NCBI RefSeq assembly: GCF_031344075.1
Contig: NZ_JAVJAN010000005.1
Span: 47,677-111,676 of the forward strand
DNA from: Clostridium aquiflavi
GTDB lineage: Bacteria; Bacillota; Clostridia; Clostridiales; Clostridiaceae
Direction: 5' to 3'
DNA: 64,000 bases
This document shows positions 1-8,518 of this stretch, in pieces. The position numbers were made by a program, and so were the translations under genes. Numbering within the stretch: position 1 is the stretch's first letter; every line of letters starts with the position of its first letter. The notes beneath the pieces were generated by a model, which saw only the letters and a list, made by a program, of their open reading frames with translations, was not told where the DNA came from and ran no database searches.

Positions 1-74
1 ATGCCATTTCGTTCAATTTTTAAAAGTTTTTGTTCTTGCATTTCATCTAATTTATTTTTTCTTTTATTCATCAT
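1..74 (-). CDS. N-terminal part of a protein cut by the window edge
   Basis: On the minus strand an ATG at 74 follows a good ribosome binding site (GGAGG at 85-81, 6 nt spacing) and an open frame runs off the left edge. The visible start is charged (Lys, Glu, Gln-rich). Its start overlaps the stop of the upstream XRE regulator gene, so the two are probably translationally coupled. In Firmicutes such regulators are often followed by a small membrane protein; that identity is a guess because only 24 codons are visible. Confidence 0.6.
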   Translation of the reverse strand, partial: MMNKRKNKLDEMQEQKLLKIERNG

Positions 75-273
75 TTTCTTCCTCCCAAAATAAATCATCT
101 AGTCCTTTTCCCAATGCTCTGCAAATAGCTCGGCATAGCTTAATCGTTGGATTATAATCGCCCTGTTCAATAGCATTCATTGTTTGCCTAGAAATTCCAA
201 CTTTTTCAGCAAGTTGTTTTTGCGTCATATCAAGTTGAGCACGAGCAACTTTTATAGGAATATTTCGTCCCAT
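64..273 (-). CDS. XRE-family helix-turn-helix transcriptional regulator
   Basis: This 69-residue protein is almost entirely one Cro/CI-type helix-turn-helix domain. The pattern MTQKQLAEKVGISRQTMNAIE (residues 16-36) is the two-helix DNA-binding unit, followed by the usual NPTIKLCRAICRALG helices. It has no dimerisation or sensor domain, as in the small single-domain YozG-type regulators. It sits directly upstream of, and overlaps, a minus-strand gene at the window edge, so it most likely autoregulates that operon. Confidence 0.9.
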   Translation of the reverse strand: MGRNIPIKVARAQLDMTQKQLAEKVGISRQTMNAIEQGDYNPTIKLCRAICRALGKGLDDLFWEEENDE

Positions 274-370
274 ATAATCACCTCCATATTTCTATATTAT
301 TATAAAAATTACTTTATGTCAAATATATACGACATATATAAATAAATATTTTAATTTTATCAAGTGCAAG

Positions 371-779
371 GCACCAAAAGAATATACTGAATCATATCAA
401 AATTCACGTGATTTAATAAAAGCAGATGTTAAAGATTATTCAAATAATATTTTATTGGATATACATGGAGATGCAGTAAATAGTACTAAATGTGATACAA
501 AAAAATATAACATTAGTTCTTGCTAAAAATAGTCCTTATTATGAGAACAATAAGATATTTTCTGAAAATTTATTACAAAATATAAATAGTTCAAATGAAA
601 TTAAAGCAGAAATAATTTCGTATAATCGTGGTAAGTTATGCTTTAATCAGGATTTATCTAAAAATGCGTTACTTATTAATTTGGGAAATAACATGTCTAG
701 TGACAGTGATATAGAAAAGTGCGTAAATGTACTTGTTTCAGCTTTAAAGAAAACTCAAAAGAATAGTTATGAATATTAA
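371..779 (+). pseudogene. spoIIP: spoIIP fragment with frameshift
   Basis: Two reading frames joined end to end match the C-terminal part of SpoIIP, the cell-wall hydrolase used in forespore engulfment. The first frame (371 to about 525) gives a SpoIIP-like LLDIHGDAV segment and then stops. The second (492-779) continues with the rest: a VLAKNSPYYENN strand, an 'SENLLQ' helix and a final ALLINLGNN strand matching the conserved end of the amidase fold. The frame change is at an A7 tract near 499-505. No start codon or N-terminal half precedes it, so this is a decayed fragment; a functional spoIIP must lie elsewhere if the strain sporulates. Confidence 0.7.
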
Positions 780-837
780 TTAAATGTTTTTAAATTAGGG
801 TGTATTTTAAAGCAATGTTGATAAATTAATTATGATT

Positions 838-867
838 AAAGTGGACAATCACATGATTGTCCACTTT
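838..867. terminator. Perfect hairpin between converging units
   Basis: A 13-14 bp perfect inverted repeat (AAAGTGGACAATC / GATTGTCCACTTT) with a tiny loop lies between the spoIIP fragment and the minus-strand gene ending at 889. It is flanked by A/T tracts on both sides and can serve as a bidirectional terminator. Confidence 0.7.
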
Positions 868-888
868 AAGAATTTTACTTATGTAAAT

Positions 889-1260
889 TTAGTTACTTTT
901 AGATGATTTTATTTTTTTAACAATATAAGTTATTGTATATCCAATTATCCATAATACTGAGTAAATTAAAACATATTCAAATGCTGAATCATTTAAATAT
1001 ATTTTCATTAATATTATATAATCTAATATAGACACTCCAAATGAAAATATTAGATTAACTATATTTGTATTATTTACAGCACATAAAATTCCTTGTATTA
1101 AAAATAATAATGGAAATAGTAAAAGTAATGATATTATAAAAAGTCCTTTAAAATCTATTCCCTTTGTATTGTAGACATCCATATTAGTAAATGAGATTAC
1201 TGTTAATAGGCTCATTAATATTGCTGGAAAGAAAATTATAATTATATTTTTCTTTTTTAT
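889..1260 (-). CDS. Small multi-spanning membrane protein, unknown function
   Basis: The protein has about four hydrophobic helices and a Lys/Ser-rich C-terminal tail. The nearest ATG (1215) has no ribosome binding site and would begin inside the first hydrophobic segment. Fifteen codons upstream, at 1260, an in-frame ATA follows a strong Shine-Dalgarno (GGGGAGGGG) and gives a sensible KKKN-start plus hydrophobic segment (123 residues in all), so I chose the non-canonical start. The family is not recognised. A 25-bp perfect inverted repeat lies just upstream in its leader region. Confidence 0.55.
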   Translation of the reverse strand: MKKKNIIIIFFPAILMSLLTVISFTNMDVYNTKGIDFKGLFIISLLLLFPLLFLIQGILCAVNNTNIVNLIFSFGVSILDYIILMKIYLNDSAFEYVLIYSVLWIIGYTITYIVKKIKSSKSN

Positions 1261-1280
1261 GGAGATCCCCTCCCCTTTGT

Positions 1281-1339
1281 TTATTCATATATTGATTAAT
1301 TATATACATAATAAATATAATTAATCAATATATGAATAA
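1281..1339. repeat. 25-bp perfect inverted repeat upstream of membrane protein gene
   Basis: Arms 1281-1305 and 1315-1339 are perfect reverse complements separated by 9 nt. The element is nearly pure A/T. It lies about 20 nt upstream of the ribosome binding site of the minus-strand gene at 889-1260, so it would be in its promoter or 5' leader. It could be a protein-binding palindrome or a hairpin. Confidence 0.8.
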
Positions 1340-1456
1340 TATTTAAATTACAATATATGTTATAATTAATTCGGAATAGTAGATTTAAATAAAGTGTGAA
1401 TAAAATATTTTTTATATAATTCACAGACAAATAGTAATTTGTGGAGGAAATAAGAT

Positions 1457-1777
1457 ATGGCTTCTAGTCAAGAATATTTAGATTTCATTATTGAACAATT
1501 AGATATATTGAACAATATTTCTTATAGAAAAATGATGGGAGAATATATTTTATATTTTCAAGGAAAGATTTTTGGAGGAATATATGATGATCGTTTTTTG
1601 GTTAAGATAACCAAAGTGAGTAGACAGTTGATGACAGAGGCAACTGAGGAATTGCCTTATGATGGTGCAAAACCAATGCTTTTGATTGATAATGTTGATA
1701 ACAAAGAATTCTTATGTAGATTGATTACGGAGATGTATGAAGAACTTCCTACTCCAAAGGTAAAAAAGAAAAAATAA
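1457..1777 (+). CDS. TfoX N-terminal domain protein
   Basis: This 106-residue protein matches the TfoX/Sxy N-terminal domain along its whole length: an early YLDFIIEQL helix, the RKMMGEY turn, an IFGGIYDDRFLVK strand pair and a C-terminal helix ending in a Lys-rich tail (KVKKKK). Stand-alone TfoX-N proteins are common in Firmicutes and their role is not settled; the competence role of enterobacterial Sxy should not be assumed. A GGAGGA ribosome binding site precedes the ATG. It is likely monocistronic. Confidence 0.85.
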   Translation: MASSQEYLDFIIEQLDILNNISYRKMMGEYILYFQGKIFGGIYDDRFLVKITKVSRQLMTEATEELPYDGAKPMLLIDNVDNKEFLCRLITEMYEELPTPKVKKKK

Positions 1778-1909
1778 TTTTTAAATTTAAATTTATTAAG
1801 CTAATATAAAATTATCTTTAATAAAACTTGATTTATATAATCAACAGATAAATAGTGATTTATCTACGTGATATTATATTTATTATTCAGAATTTATGGA
1901 GGAATTATA

Positions 1910-2776
1910 ATGAGTAAACAATCTGAAATTGAAAGATTTGAAAGTAGATTTTCAGAAGAAATTATTGAAATAGCTGTTGTAACAGGTCCATCAGGCTTTG
2001 GAGGAGGACAAGGATGCGATAATATTATGTGGAGCGCATCTATGTATGTGATAGCTTGGAAAATATATGACAGCAATAAACCTGTAGTACAAGAAAAATA
2101 CTGTCTTGAAGCTTTAGTTGATTATGAACAGTTAAAGATTCTTCAAAAAACAGTAAATAGAAATTCTATTATAAGGTTAAAGGTACGTATGTCTAAAGAT
2201 AATTCTAAACATGATTTTATGCTTATTCAAATTATTGATACATGTTATAAAGATTCTGAATTAGAAAATATTTTACGCGAAGAATTAAAACCTGTATTTT
2301 ATAAAGATGAAGTTCTTGGAAAATTTACATTTGAAAAAGCAACTAATAGTTTTGATACAACAATTAACTGGATGAATTCAGGGGTTAGTTTATCATTTAA
2401 TTATGATAAAGATGAAAATGTTATAAAGGACTATCTTTCAACTGCTCATACACTTTATAATAACCAGAAAGAGTGGGATGCAAAAATCCATAGTTATGCT
2501 GCTGATGAACTCTTGGATCTTGTAAATGACTGGTTTAAAGAAGGTAAGGAAGAGTATTATGAATCTTTTGACGAAGAATTTGATGAAGAAGATGAGTATT
2601 ATAAATATGATGAAATCACAAAAGAAAGATTTATGAATCTTATGAAGATTGTTTATATAAGTATTGAGTCAAATGGAGAATTTTATATAGAATGCCTAGA
2701 TGGAGATATGTTTTGTGGACACTGTATACATATATCTGGCAATATTAATGGCGAGTTTGAGTATGCTGAAATATAA
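1910..2776 (+). CDS. DUF2262-domain protein
   Basis: The start at 1910 was chosen because GGAGGAATTATA precedes it; an upstream in-frame start at 1868 has no ribosome binding site. The 288-residue product has a Gly-rich GPSGFGGGQG loop near residue 26 and a C-terminal half with the LGKFTFE ... INWMNSGVSL pattern and a following WDAKIHSYAADELL helix typical of DUF2262. A strongly acidic stretch (EEFDEEDEYY) follows. Function is unknown in the family; it is predicted cytoplasmic. Confidence 0.75.
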   Translation: MSKQSEIERFESRFSEEIIEIAVVTGPSGFGGGQGCDNIMWSASMYVIAWKIYDSNKPVVQEKYCLEALVDYEQLKILQKTVNRNSIIRLKVRMSKDNSKHDFMLIQIIDTCYKDSELENILREELKPVFYKDEVLGKFTFEKATNSFDTTINWMNSGVSLSFNYDKDENVIKDYLSTAHTLYNNQKEWDAKIHSYAADELLDLVNDWFKEGKEEYYESFDEEFDEEDEYYKYDEITKERFMNLMKIVYISIESNGEFYIECLDGDMFCGHCIHISGNINGEFEYAEI

Positions 2777-2868
2777 AATGGTTGGATAGAAAATTATTAT
2801 TAATTTTTATGTTAAGTTATAAATAAATAATAGTTATACAAATTCCAATTTGTAAGGGGGATAAATAA

Positions 2869-3390
2869 ATGGTCTTATTAGTTGTTGATACACAGAAATT
2901 AATAACAAATGAAAATTTATATAAATTCAATGAATTTGTGTCAAATGTAGAAAAAATAATTGCTACAGCGAGGCAAAATAATATAGAAATAATATATGTA
3001 CGCCATGATGATGGTGCTAAAAATGAATTAACAAAAGGAACTGAAGGTTTTGAAATATATGAAAAATTTATACCATCTAAAGAAGAAAAAATATTTGATA
3101 AAAAAGTAAATAGTGCTTTTAAAGATACTGGTTTGTTAGAATATTTAATAAGTAAAGGCGAAAAGGATATAATTATTGTAGGACTTCAAATAGATTATTG
3201 TATTGATGCTACTATAAAGTGTGGATTTGAACATGGATTTCACATGATAGTTCCAGCTTATTCAAATACAACAGTTGACAATAAGTTTATGTCAGCACAG
3301 CAAACATACAGATATTATAATGAATTTATTTGGAATGGTAGATATGCAGAATGTATTCCTCTGGAACAAACACTCAAAATGATGAGATAG
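2869..3390 (+). CDS. Isochorismatase-family cysteine hydrolase
   Basis: The 173-residue protein has the isochorismatase/nicotinamidase fold. The catalytic triad is visible as Asp7 (LLVVDTQK), Lys78/79 (IFDKKVNSAF) and Cys111 (IDYCIDATI), including the typical non-prolyl position before the nucleophile. Length matches the compact family members. The substrate cannot be read from sequence; nicotinamide, isochorismate and small amides are all processed by relatives. A GGGGG-type ribosome binding site precedes the ATG. It appears to be a single-gene unit. Confidence 0.88.
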   Translation: MVLLVVDTQKLITNENLYKFNEFVSNVEKIIATARQNNIEIIYVRHDDGAKNELTKGTEGFEIYEKFIPSKEEKIFDKKVNSAFKDTGLLEYLISKGEKDIIIVGLQIDYCIDATIKCGFEHGFHMIVPAYSNTTVDNKFMSAQQTYRYYNEFIWNGRYAECIPLEQTLKMMR

Positions 3391-3433
3391 ATTTTAATTT
3401 AAATCTGTCAAAACTTTATAAATAGAGAAGGAG

Positions 3434-3535
3434 AGGTATAGAGTATATTATAGAAACCTTATGTTAAGTGATATGGACAAAATAGAAGAAATAGATGGTG
3501 AGTGCTATATTTCAAGGGCATGGAGGACAAGTTAG
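3434..3535 (+). pseudogene. GNAT acetyltransferase N-terminal remnant
   Basis: About 30 codons (YRNLMLSDMDKIEEID...CYISRAW) match the beginning of RimI-like GNAT acetyltransferases, then reach a TAG at 3533-3535. The start region is also out of frame with its apparent ribosome binding site. No acetyl-CoA motif follows, so it is a truncated relic. Confidence 0.6.
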
Positions 3536-3728
3536 AATTCCTGGGATAGGTGGATTATTTGCTCCAAATCAAGGAATATTTCCTAAGTATACAAGTGGAA
3601 TATATAATATTCCAAGTTAGTGCTTTAGATTGTATTGTAGATTTGGTTATATGAATAATAGAAAACATTCAAGCAATACATTAGAATTTGCTAAAGAAAT
3701 TATGTTATATTTAAATGCTAAACCTTAA
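3498..3728 (+). pseudogene. Unidentified decayed coding fragments
   Basis: A second frame carries a Gly/Pro-rich segment (HGGQVRIPGIGGLFAPNQG, residues about 8-26) that stops at TAG 3618-3620. The same frame continues afterwards with a helical segment ending LEFAKEIMLYLNAKP and a stop at 3726-3728. It reads like real protein interrupted by a nonsense codon. The family is not recognised. A further short in-frame piece to about 3786 may belong to another relic. Confidence 0.4.
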
Positions 3729-3924
3729 GATAAAATTAATGAATGGTATAGGTTTCATAAGTTGGGATACTATCAAAGTTAAATAAGTTGATTAGAAATA
3801 TAAAAAGTTGTAATGATTTTTAATTGTTATGACTTTTTATTTTTGTACAGAGATCTAATTCCTTAATTTACAATATATGATATAATTTATTAAAATACAA
3901 ACAGTAAGTTGTAGGTGATATAGC

Positions 3925-4260
3925 ATGTATAAGATAATTAAAAAAGCTAATAATGGTTGGGAAGTACATAAAGTTGCAGGAAGTGATACGATTTCCATTG
4001 TAAAGTACAGTGCAAATCATCAGGATATAAATAAATTAATAGAAGTATTACAATTTTTATATAAAAATAAAGTTTTAGAAGGATCAATTGATATGAATCT
4101 GGCTATGCAAGATGAGTATTTGCAGGAATTTTCAATAGGAGAGTATCAGTTTATTATAAATTTAGATTTTTGGGAAACTTTTATTTTTTATTCAAAGCAA
4201 AAAGATGGAAACCCATATGTGATGAAAGTTTTTGATAAGTTAGCCATAGACACTAATTAA
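3925..4260 (+). CDS. Hypothetical protein, 111 residues
   Basis: The frame begins at an ATG after a TAGGTGA-like ribosome binding site. The protein is soluble, mixed alpha/beta, with no signal peptide, cysteines or known motif. Its C-terminal half has alternating hydrophobic and aromatic strands (YQFIINLDFWETFIFY). It is preceded by a region of gene relics and followed by a separate GNAT gene; it is not recognised. Confidence 0.6.
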   Translation: MYKIIKKANNGWEVHKVAGSDTISIVKYSANHQDINKLIEVLQFLYKNKVLEGSIDMNLAMQDEYLQEFSIGEYQFIINLDFWETFIFYSKQKDGNPYVMKVFDKLAIDTN

Positions 4261-4374
4261 AACAATAGTTTTAGGTTGAGTATATAAATAGTAAATTTGT
4301 AGAATAGTTTAATTAAGTACGAACAATAATTATTTTAAAGTGTTACAAGTAATAATGGATTTGGAGGTAATAAA

Positions 4375-4917
4375 ATGAATAGACTGAAATTAGTTTTGCC
4401 AAATGTCGAATATAAAGAAATTTTAATGGACTATAAAAAAGAGTTTATTAAAAATGGAGATAGTATAGATGGTTCAGCAGGATTGGCAAATTCAAAATCA
4501 TTTGAAGAGTGGTATAAGGCTTTTAAGGACAATTTAAATGAGGAAACTGTTAGAGATGGTTTGGTACCAGCGACAACATATCTCGCTTTAGATGAAAGTG
4601 GAAAATTAATTGGAATGATTGATATTAGACATAGGTTAAATGAATATTTATTAAATTTTGGAGGGCATATCGGATATAGTGTTAGAAAATTAGAAAGAAG
4701 AAAAGGATATGCAACAGAAATGTTAAAATTGGCATTAAAAAAATCCATTGAATTGAACATAAAAGAAGTTCTAATTACTTGTGATAAAGAGAATATTGCA
4801 TCTGCTAAGACTATTATTTCAAATGGTGGAGTATTAGAAAACGAAGTATTTGACCCAAATGATAATACTATAACTCAAAGATATTGGATTAAATTAGTAG
4901 ATTTATATAAATTCTAA
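4375..4917 (+). CDS. GNAT-family N-acetyltransferase
   Basis: The 180-residue protein has the GNAT core: strand 4 (LIGMIDIRHRLN), then the acetyl-CoA pyrophosphate loop HIGYSVRKLERRKGYATEML with the R-x-x-G-x-A pattern at about residues 108-113, and a VLITCDKENIASAKTI motif B. This arrangement is typical of the subgroup acting on small molecules or protein N-termini; the substrate is unknown. GGAGGT lies upstream of the ATG. The stop is 19 nt before the GrpB-family gene, so the two probably form an operon. Confidence 0.88.
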   Translation: MNRLKLVLPNVEYKEILMDYKKEFIKNGDSIDGSAGLANSKSFEEWYKAFKDNLNEETVRDGLVPATTYLALDESGKLIGMIDIRHRLNEYLLNFGGHIGYSVRKLERRKGYATEMLKLALKKSIELNIKEVLITCDKENIASAKTIISNGGVLENEVFDPNDNTITQRYWIKLVDLYKF

Positions 4918-4936
4918 TTTGGAAGGAAAATTTTTG

Positions 4937-5449
4937 ATGATAACTAAACATGTAATAGTAGAAGATTATAATCCAAAATGGAAAGAGAGTTTTAAAAGTA
5001 TAAAAGATGAATTATTAGCAGTTTTATCTGGAAAAATTATTTCAATTGAGCATATTGGTAGTACATCAGTTGAAGGATTATCAGCAAAGCCAATTATAGA
5101 TATTGATATTGTGATTGATAGAAATTTTGATGAAGTTAAAAAAGCATTGGAAACCCTTGGTTATATTCATGAAGGCGACTTGGGAATATGTGGTAGAGAA
5201 GCATTTAAATATTCAAATAAACCACATTTGATGGTACATCATTTATATGTATGTGGTAAAGACAATAAAGAATTATATCGTCATGTTACTTTTAGAGATT
5301 ATCTAAGAAAGCATAAAGAAGATAAAGATAGGTATAGTGTTATTAAAAAAAAGATGGCATTAAAATATCCTGAAGATATAGATTCTTATATTAAAGGAAA
5401 ACAACCAATAATTTTAGAAATATATAAGAAATGTGGATTAGAAAAATAA
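4937..5449 (+). CDS. GrpB/UPF0157-family nucleotidyltransferase-fold protein
   Basis: The ATG at 4937 follows GGAAGGAAAA; a TTG 18 nt upstream is less likely because it overlaps that site. The 170-residue protein shows the GrpB pattern: early YNPKWKESF, then IEHIGSTSVEGLSAKPIIDIDI, where GSTS and D-x-D form a nucleotidyltransferase-like active site. HHLYVC and FRDYLRKH further on are also family hallmarks. The biochemical role of the family is unsettled, and despite the name it is unrelated to GrpE. It is probably co-transcribed with the GNAT gene. Confidence 0.88.
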   Translation: MITKHVIVEDYNPKWKESFKSIKDELLAVLSGKIISIEHIGSTSVEGLSAKPIIDIDIVIDRNFDEVKKALETLGYIHEGDLGICGREAFKYSNKPHLMVHHLYVCGKDNKELYRHVTFRDYLRKHKEDKDRYSVIKKKMALKYPEDIDSYIKGKQPIILEIYKKCGLEK

Positions 5450-5553
5450 GTTTTAAGTTAAGATTGAGTGTTATAAATTAAATAAACAGTTAAAAGAGAA
5501 AGGCTTACAATTTAAGTAAAGTTATAAGAAGTAACAGGGAGAACAAAATAATT

Positions 5554-6054
5554 ATGAATAATTTAATAAAGAAGATAATAAACAATAAAGAATATAAGAA
5601 AATCTTGAAATTCACATTTATACTCTATATTTTTCGAATCAACTATATAAAGAAAGTGTTGTTTGAAAATACACGTAGATTAACGCTTAGTCAATATGGT
5701 TTGCTGTTTTTGACGATATTAGGGGCAACTGCACTTATGGGAACTTTAATATTTATTGGAGTTAGGGTTTGCAATATGTTTTATGCAAGGTGTAATGTAC
5801 CAAAAGTAAAAGGAAAAGAATGGTCATTTGGATTTGGAGAATTAAAATATTTTTTAGTATATAAGAAAAATTGTAAAGTTTGTGGAGCAAAAATGAAAAA
5901 AAATACTAGTGAAGAGTATAAAGGTATAGTAAGGAATACAAATATAGATGGGTATGTATCAGATGTAGAAACGTATAAAGTTAAAATTTTTTATTATTGT
6001 CCAAAATGCAATAAAAAATATTCTTTAGAAAAATTAGCAGTGGAAATAGAATAA
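5554..6054 (+). CDS. Membrane-anchored zinc-ribbon protein, unknown
   Basis: The 166-residue protein has a basic N-terminus, one or two transmembrane segments (about residues 49-73), and a C-terminal cytosolic domain with CKVCGAKM (about 109) and YYCPKCNKKY (about 149) forming a four-cysteine zinc ribbon. It is not recognised as a named family. A GGGAGAAC ribosome binding site precedes the ATG. It stands alone before the long untranslated region upstream of adc. Confidence 0.65.
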   Translation: MNNLIKKIINNKEYKKILKFTFILYIFRINYIKKVLFENTRRLTLSQYGLLFLTILGATALMGTLIFIGVRVCNMFYARCNVPKVKGKEWSFGFGELKYFLVYKKNCKVCGAKMKKNTSEEYKGIVRNTNIDGYVSDVETYKVKIFYYCPKCNKKYSLEKLAVEIE

Positions 6055-6504
6055 TTATAATCTGAATTATTGCACTTTTGGAAAGAATACAGATTTGGAA
6101 ACTATGGGAATGGAATAATAAAGTTTATTAACTTAAAATATAGATATTTTATTTGTAAATTTATTTATTATTTTACTTTAAATGGATAGTATGATATATT
6201 TTATTAAGACTAATATTTTAGGTTATTCATAATGTAAAAATAATTGGTTTATTTATAATTCAGTTATTTCTACATTACGTATTAATCCTTTTAAAGGGTA
6301 ATGACATATCCAAAGATTCATTTCCATTTAATAAATCTTAAATCTCAATTTTAATTATAAGCTGTGTTTTAGATTAATATGAAATTGTAGTATTAAGATT
6401 TAGTATCTATCTATAGCATTTATACTATAATGACATTGTAATTTAAAAATACAATTAAGTTAAAATGAGAATGTCAAATATTTAAGGTAAGAAGATGAAT
6501 AGTT
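6055..6504 (+). promoter_or_regulatory. Intergenic region upstream of adc
   Basis: This 450-bp stretch has no convincing gene. It is about 80% A/T. A TATAAT at 6426-6431 is the best -10 candidate for adc, but no good -35 lies 17 nt upstream. I looked for Spo0A boxes (TGTCGAA type), expected of solvent genes, and found only poor matches such as AATGTCAAA near 6470. A short frame at 6062-6115 may be a gene relic but is not identifiable. Confidence 0.4.
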
Positions 6505-7245
6505 ATGTTAAAAAGTGAAGTATCTAAACAAATTACAACACCACTAACAGCTCCAGCATTCCCAAGAGGACCTTACATGTTCCATAACCGTGAATATTTT
6601 AATATTATATACCGTACTGATGCTGATGCTTTACGTAAAATTGTACCAGAACCTTTAGAATTAGGAGATGATCCTTTAGTTAGATTTGAAATGATGGCTA
6701 TGCCTGACACAAGTGGATTAGGATCTTATACAGAATGTGGACAGGCTATACCAGTAAGCTATAATGGTAAAAAGGGTGACTATTTGCATATGATGTATTT
6801 AGATAATCAGCCAGCTATTGCCGTTGGAAGAGAACTTAGTGCGTATCCTAAAAAACTTGGTTATCCTAAGCTATTTGTTGATTCAGACACACTAGTTGGT
6901 ACATTAGACTATGGAAAATTAAGAGTAGCAATAGCAACTATGGGATATAAGCATAAACAATTAGATTTAAATGAAGCAAAGGAACAAATTTGTCGTCCTA
7001 ATTTTATGTTAAAAATTATACCTAACTATGATGGAACTCCAAGAATATGTGAGCTAATATCTGCACAAATTAAAGACATTACTGTACATGAGGCATGGAC
7101 TGGTCCTGCAAGATTACAATTATTTGATCATGCTATGGCACCATTTAATGACTTACCTGTAAAAGAAATAGTTTCAAGTTCTCATATTCTCACAGACTTA
7201 ACACTTCCATCTCCCGATGTTATATATGATTATCTTAAAAAGTAG
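6505..7245 (+). CDS. adc: Acetoacetate decarboxylase
   Basis: Adc decarboxylates acetoacetate to acetone and CO2, the last step of clostridial acetone formation. The 246-residue protein matches the family from end to end. Lys116 in the SAYPKKLGYPK segment is the Schiff-base lysine, and adjacent Lys117 is the one known to lower its pKa. Family length is about 244. AAGGTAAGAAGATG upstream gives a plausible ribosome binding site. Unlike the ald-ctfA-ctfB-adc order of C. beijerinckii, here adc precedes the ctf genes and has its own terminator, so it is a separate transcription unit. Confidence 0.97.
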   Translation: MLKSEVSKQITTPLTAPAFPRGPYMFHNREYFNIIYRTDADALRKIVPEPLELGDDPLVRFEMMAMPDTSGLGSYTECGQAIPVSYNGKKGDYLHMMYLDNQPAIAVGRELSAYPKKLGYPKLFVDSDTLVGTLDYGKLRVAIATMGYKHKQLDLNEAKEQICRPNFMLKIIPNYDGTPRICELISAQIKDITVHEAWTGPARLQLFDHAMAPFNDLPVKEIVSSSHILTDLTLPSPDVIYDYLKK

Positions 7246-7307
7246 TTTAATATATTAATAAATAAAATAAATTGCAAACTGTTATAAATAATTAAAAAAT
7301 CTAAGTT

Positions 7308-7351
7308 AAGAATATGATTTCTATTTAGTATAGAGATCATATTCTTTTTTT
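7308..7351 (+). terminator. Rho-independent terminator after adc
   Basis: An 11-bp perfect stem (AAGAATATGAT at 7308-7318 with ATCATATTCTT at 7336-7346) is followed by a run of T. It ends the adc transcript and separates it from the ald-ctfAB unit. Confidence 0.85.
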
Positions 7352-8006
7352 AGTATTTACAAAATTAGAGAAATTTTAATAAATATTTAAAATATAGCCA
7401 TTTTTAATAACAATAACAAAGTATTATCAAACTACAATTTATACTAAGAATTCTTAAAATTATTAATATCTATTAAAAGGTTTTCAGAAAAAATAGAAAA
7501 ATTCGATATTATTTTTAATTTTCTTATAATTGTTCTTTAGAATTTATGATATCAAAATATATAACCAACTCTCGTTTTGTTAACGTTTTATCTAGCTGTG
7601 AGTAATTTTATGGAATTTAAATATTGATTTTGGATAATTTAGTGATAATATACTATTTATACAAATATTTCAATAAATTTACAGAGTGATAATTAAATAA
7701 AACAACTACCGTATTTTTAGAGTTAATAAAACTTTTTTATAATATCTTACCATTTGCAAGTAGTACCCTACATCCAAATAACTTAAATTTTTTAATCTTA
7801 TAGAAATTTTTACTAAAGTCGTTCAATATAGTGAAAATTAATAAAAGCTTTAATTAATGATTTGTTTTAATTAAATTCAAATGCCAACTCGCCATTATAA
7901 TACAGTATTACATGGTTTAAAAATATAGTCTAATTAATAAAAGATAGAAATCAAAAGCTCTTATGGGTTTTTGTGTGAAAATTTTATAACTATGAGGAGG
8001 AGCAAT
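7352..8006 (+). promoter_or_regulatory. Long A/T-rich intergenic region upstream of the ald remnant
   Basis: About 650 bp without a coding frame. TATAAT at 7896-7901 is the most likely -10 element for the ald-ctfAB unit, with no good consensus -35. A strong ribosome binding site (GAGGAGGAG) at 7994-8002 fixes the ald start. No clear Spo0A box was found by eye. The length is comparable to the long leaders of solvent operons in other clostridia. Confidence 0.45.
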
Positions 8007-8432
8007 ATGGAAAGAAACTTATCAGTATTATCGCAAACAAAAGATTTAAAAATTACAAAAAGAACTGAAGGTGACAAATCTAATAATAAAGAATCATATT
8101 TAGGAGTATTTAAAAAAGTTGAAAATCCTATTACAAAGGCAATTTATGTACAAAAGAAATTAAGTCTTTATTATACAAAAGAAGATAGGGAAAGAATTAT
8201 AAAAGGTATAAGAAAGGCTACATTGGAGAATAAAGAAATATTAGCAAAAATGATTGTAGATGAAACACACATGGGAAGATATGAAGATAAAATATTAAAG
8301 CATGAATTGGTAGATAAATATACTCCAGGTACAGAAGGCTTTACAACTTTTACTATTGCAGGACCTACAGGTGAAGTTATAGCTTCTGCAAGGAATTTTA
8401 CAAAACAAAGAAGATGTGTACTTGCAGGTTAG
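8007..8432 (+). pseudogene. ald: CoA-acylating aldehyde dehydrogenase with large internal deletion
   Basis: The full-length enzyme (about 468 residues) reduces butyryl-CoA or acetyl-CoA to the aldehyde. Here only 141 residues remain: residues 1-110 match the N-terminus through KHELVDKYTPGTE, and the next residue begins the true C-terminal end (GFTTFTIAGPTGE ... RRCVLAG). About 325 central residues are gone, including the catalytic cysteine and most of the NAD/CoA-binding fold, yet the frame is kept. The start has a strong GAGGAGGAG site and ctfA follows 86 nt later, so the remnant probably still leads the operon. It cannot be an active dehydrogenase. Confidence 0.9.
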
Positions 8433-8518
8433 ATGATAGATCAATACAATCATTTCAATATATTTAGCAGTTTTATATGAAGTATTATATATTCTAAAAA
8501 AAAGAAGGAGATATTAAC

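Noticed and set aside
6055..8006. Spo0A-box promoters for adc and ald
   Set aside because: Expected from biology, but no TGTCGAA-like site close to consensus was found by eye in either spacer.
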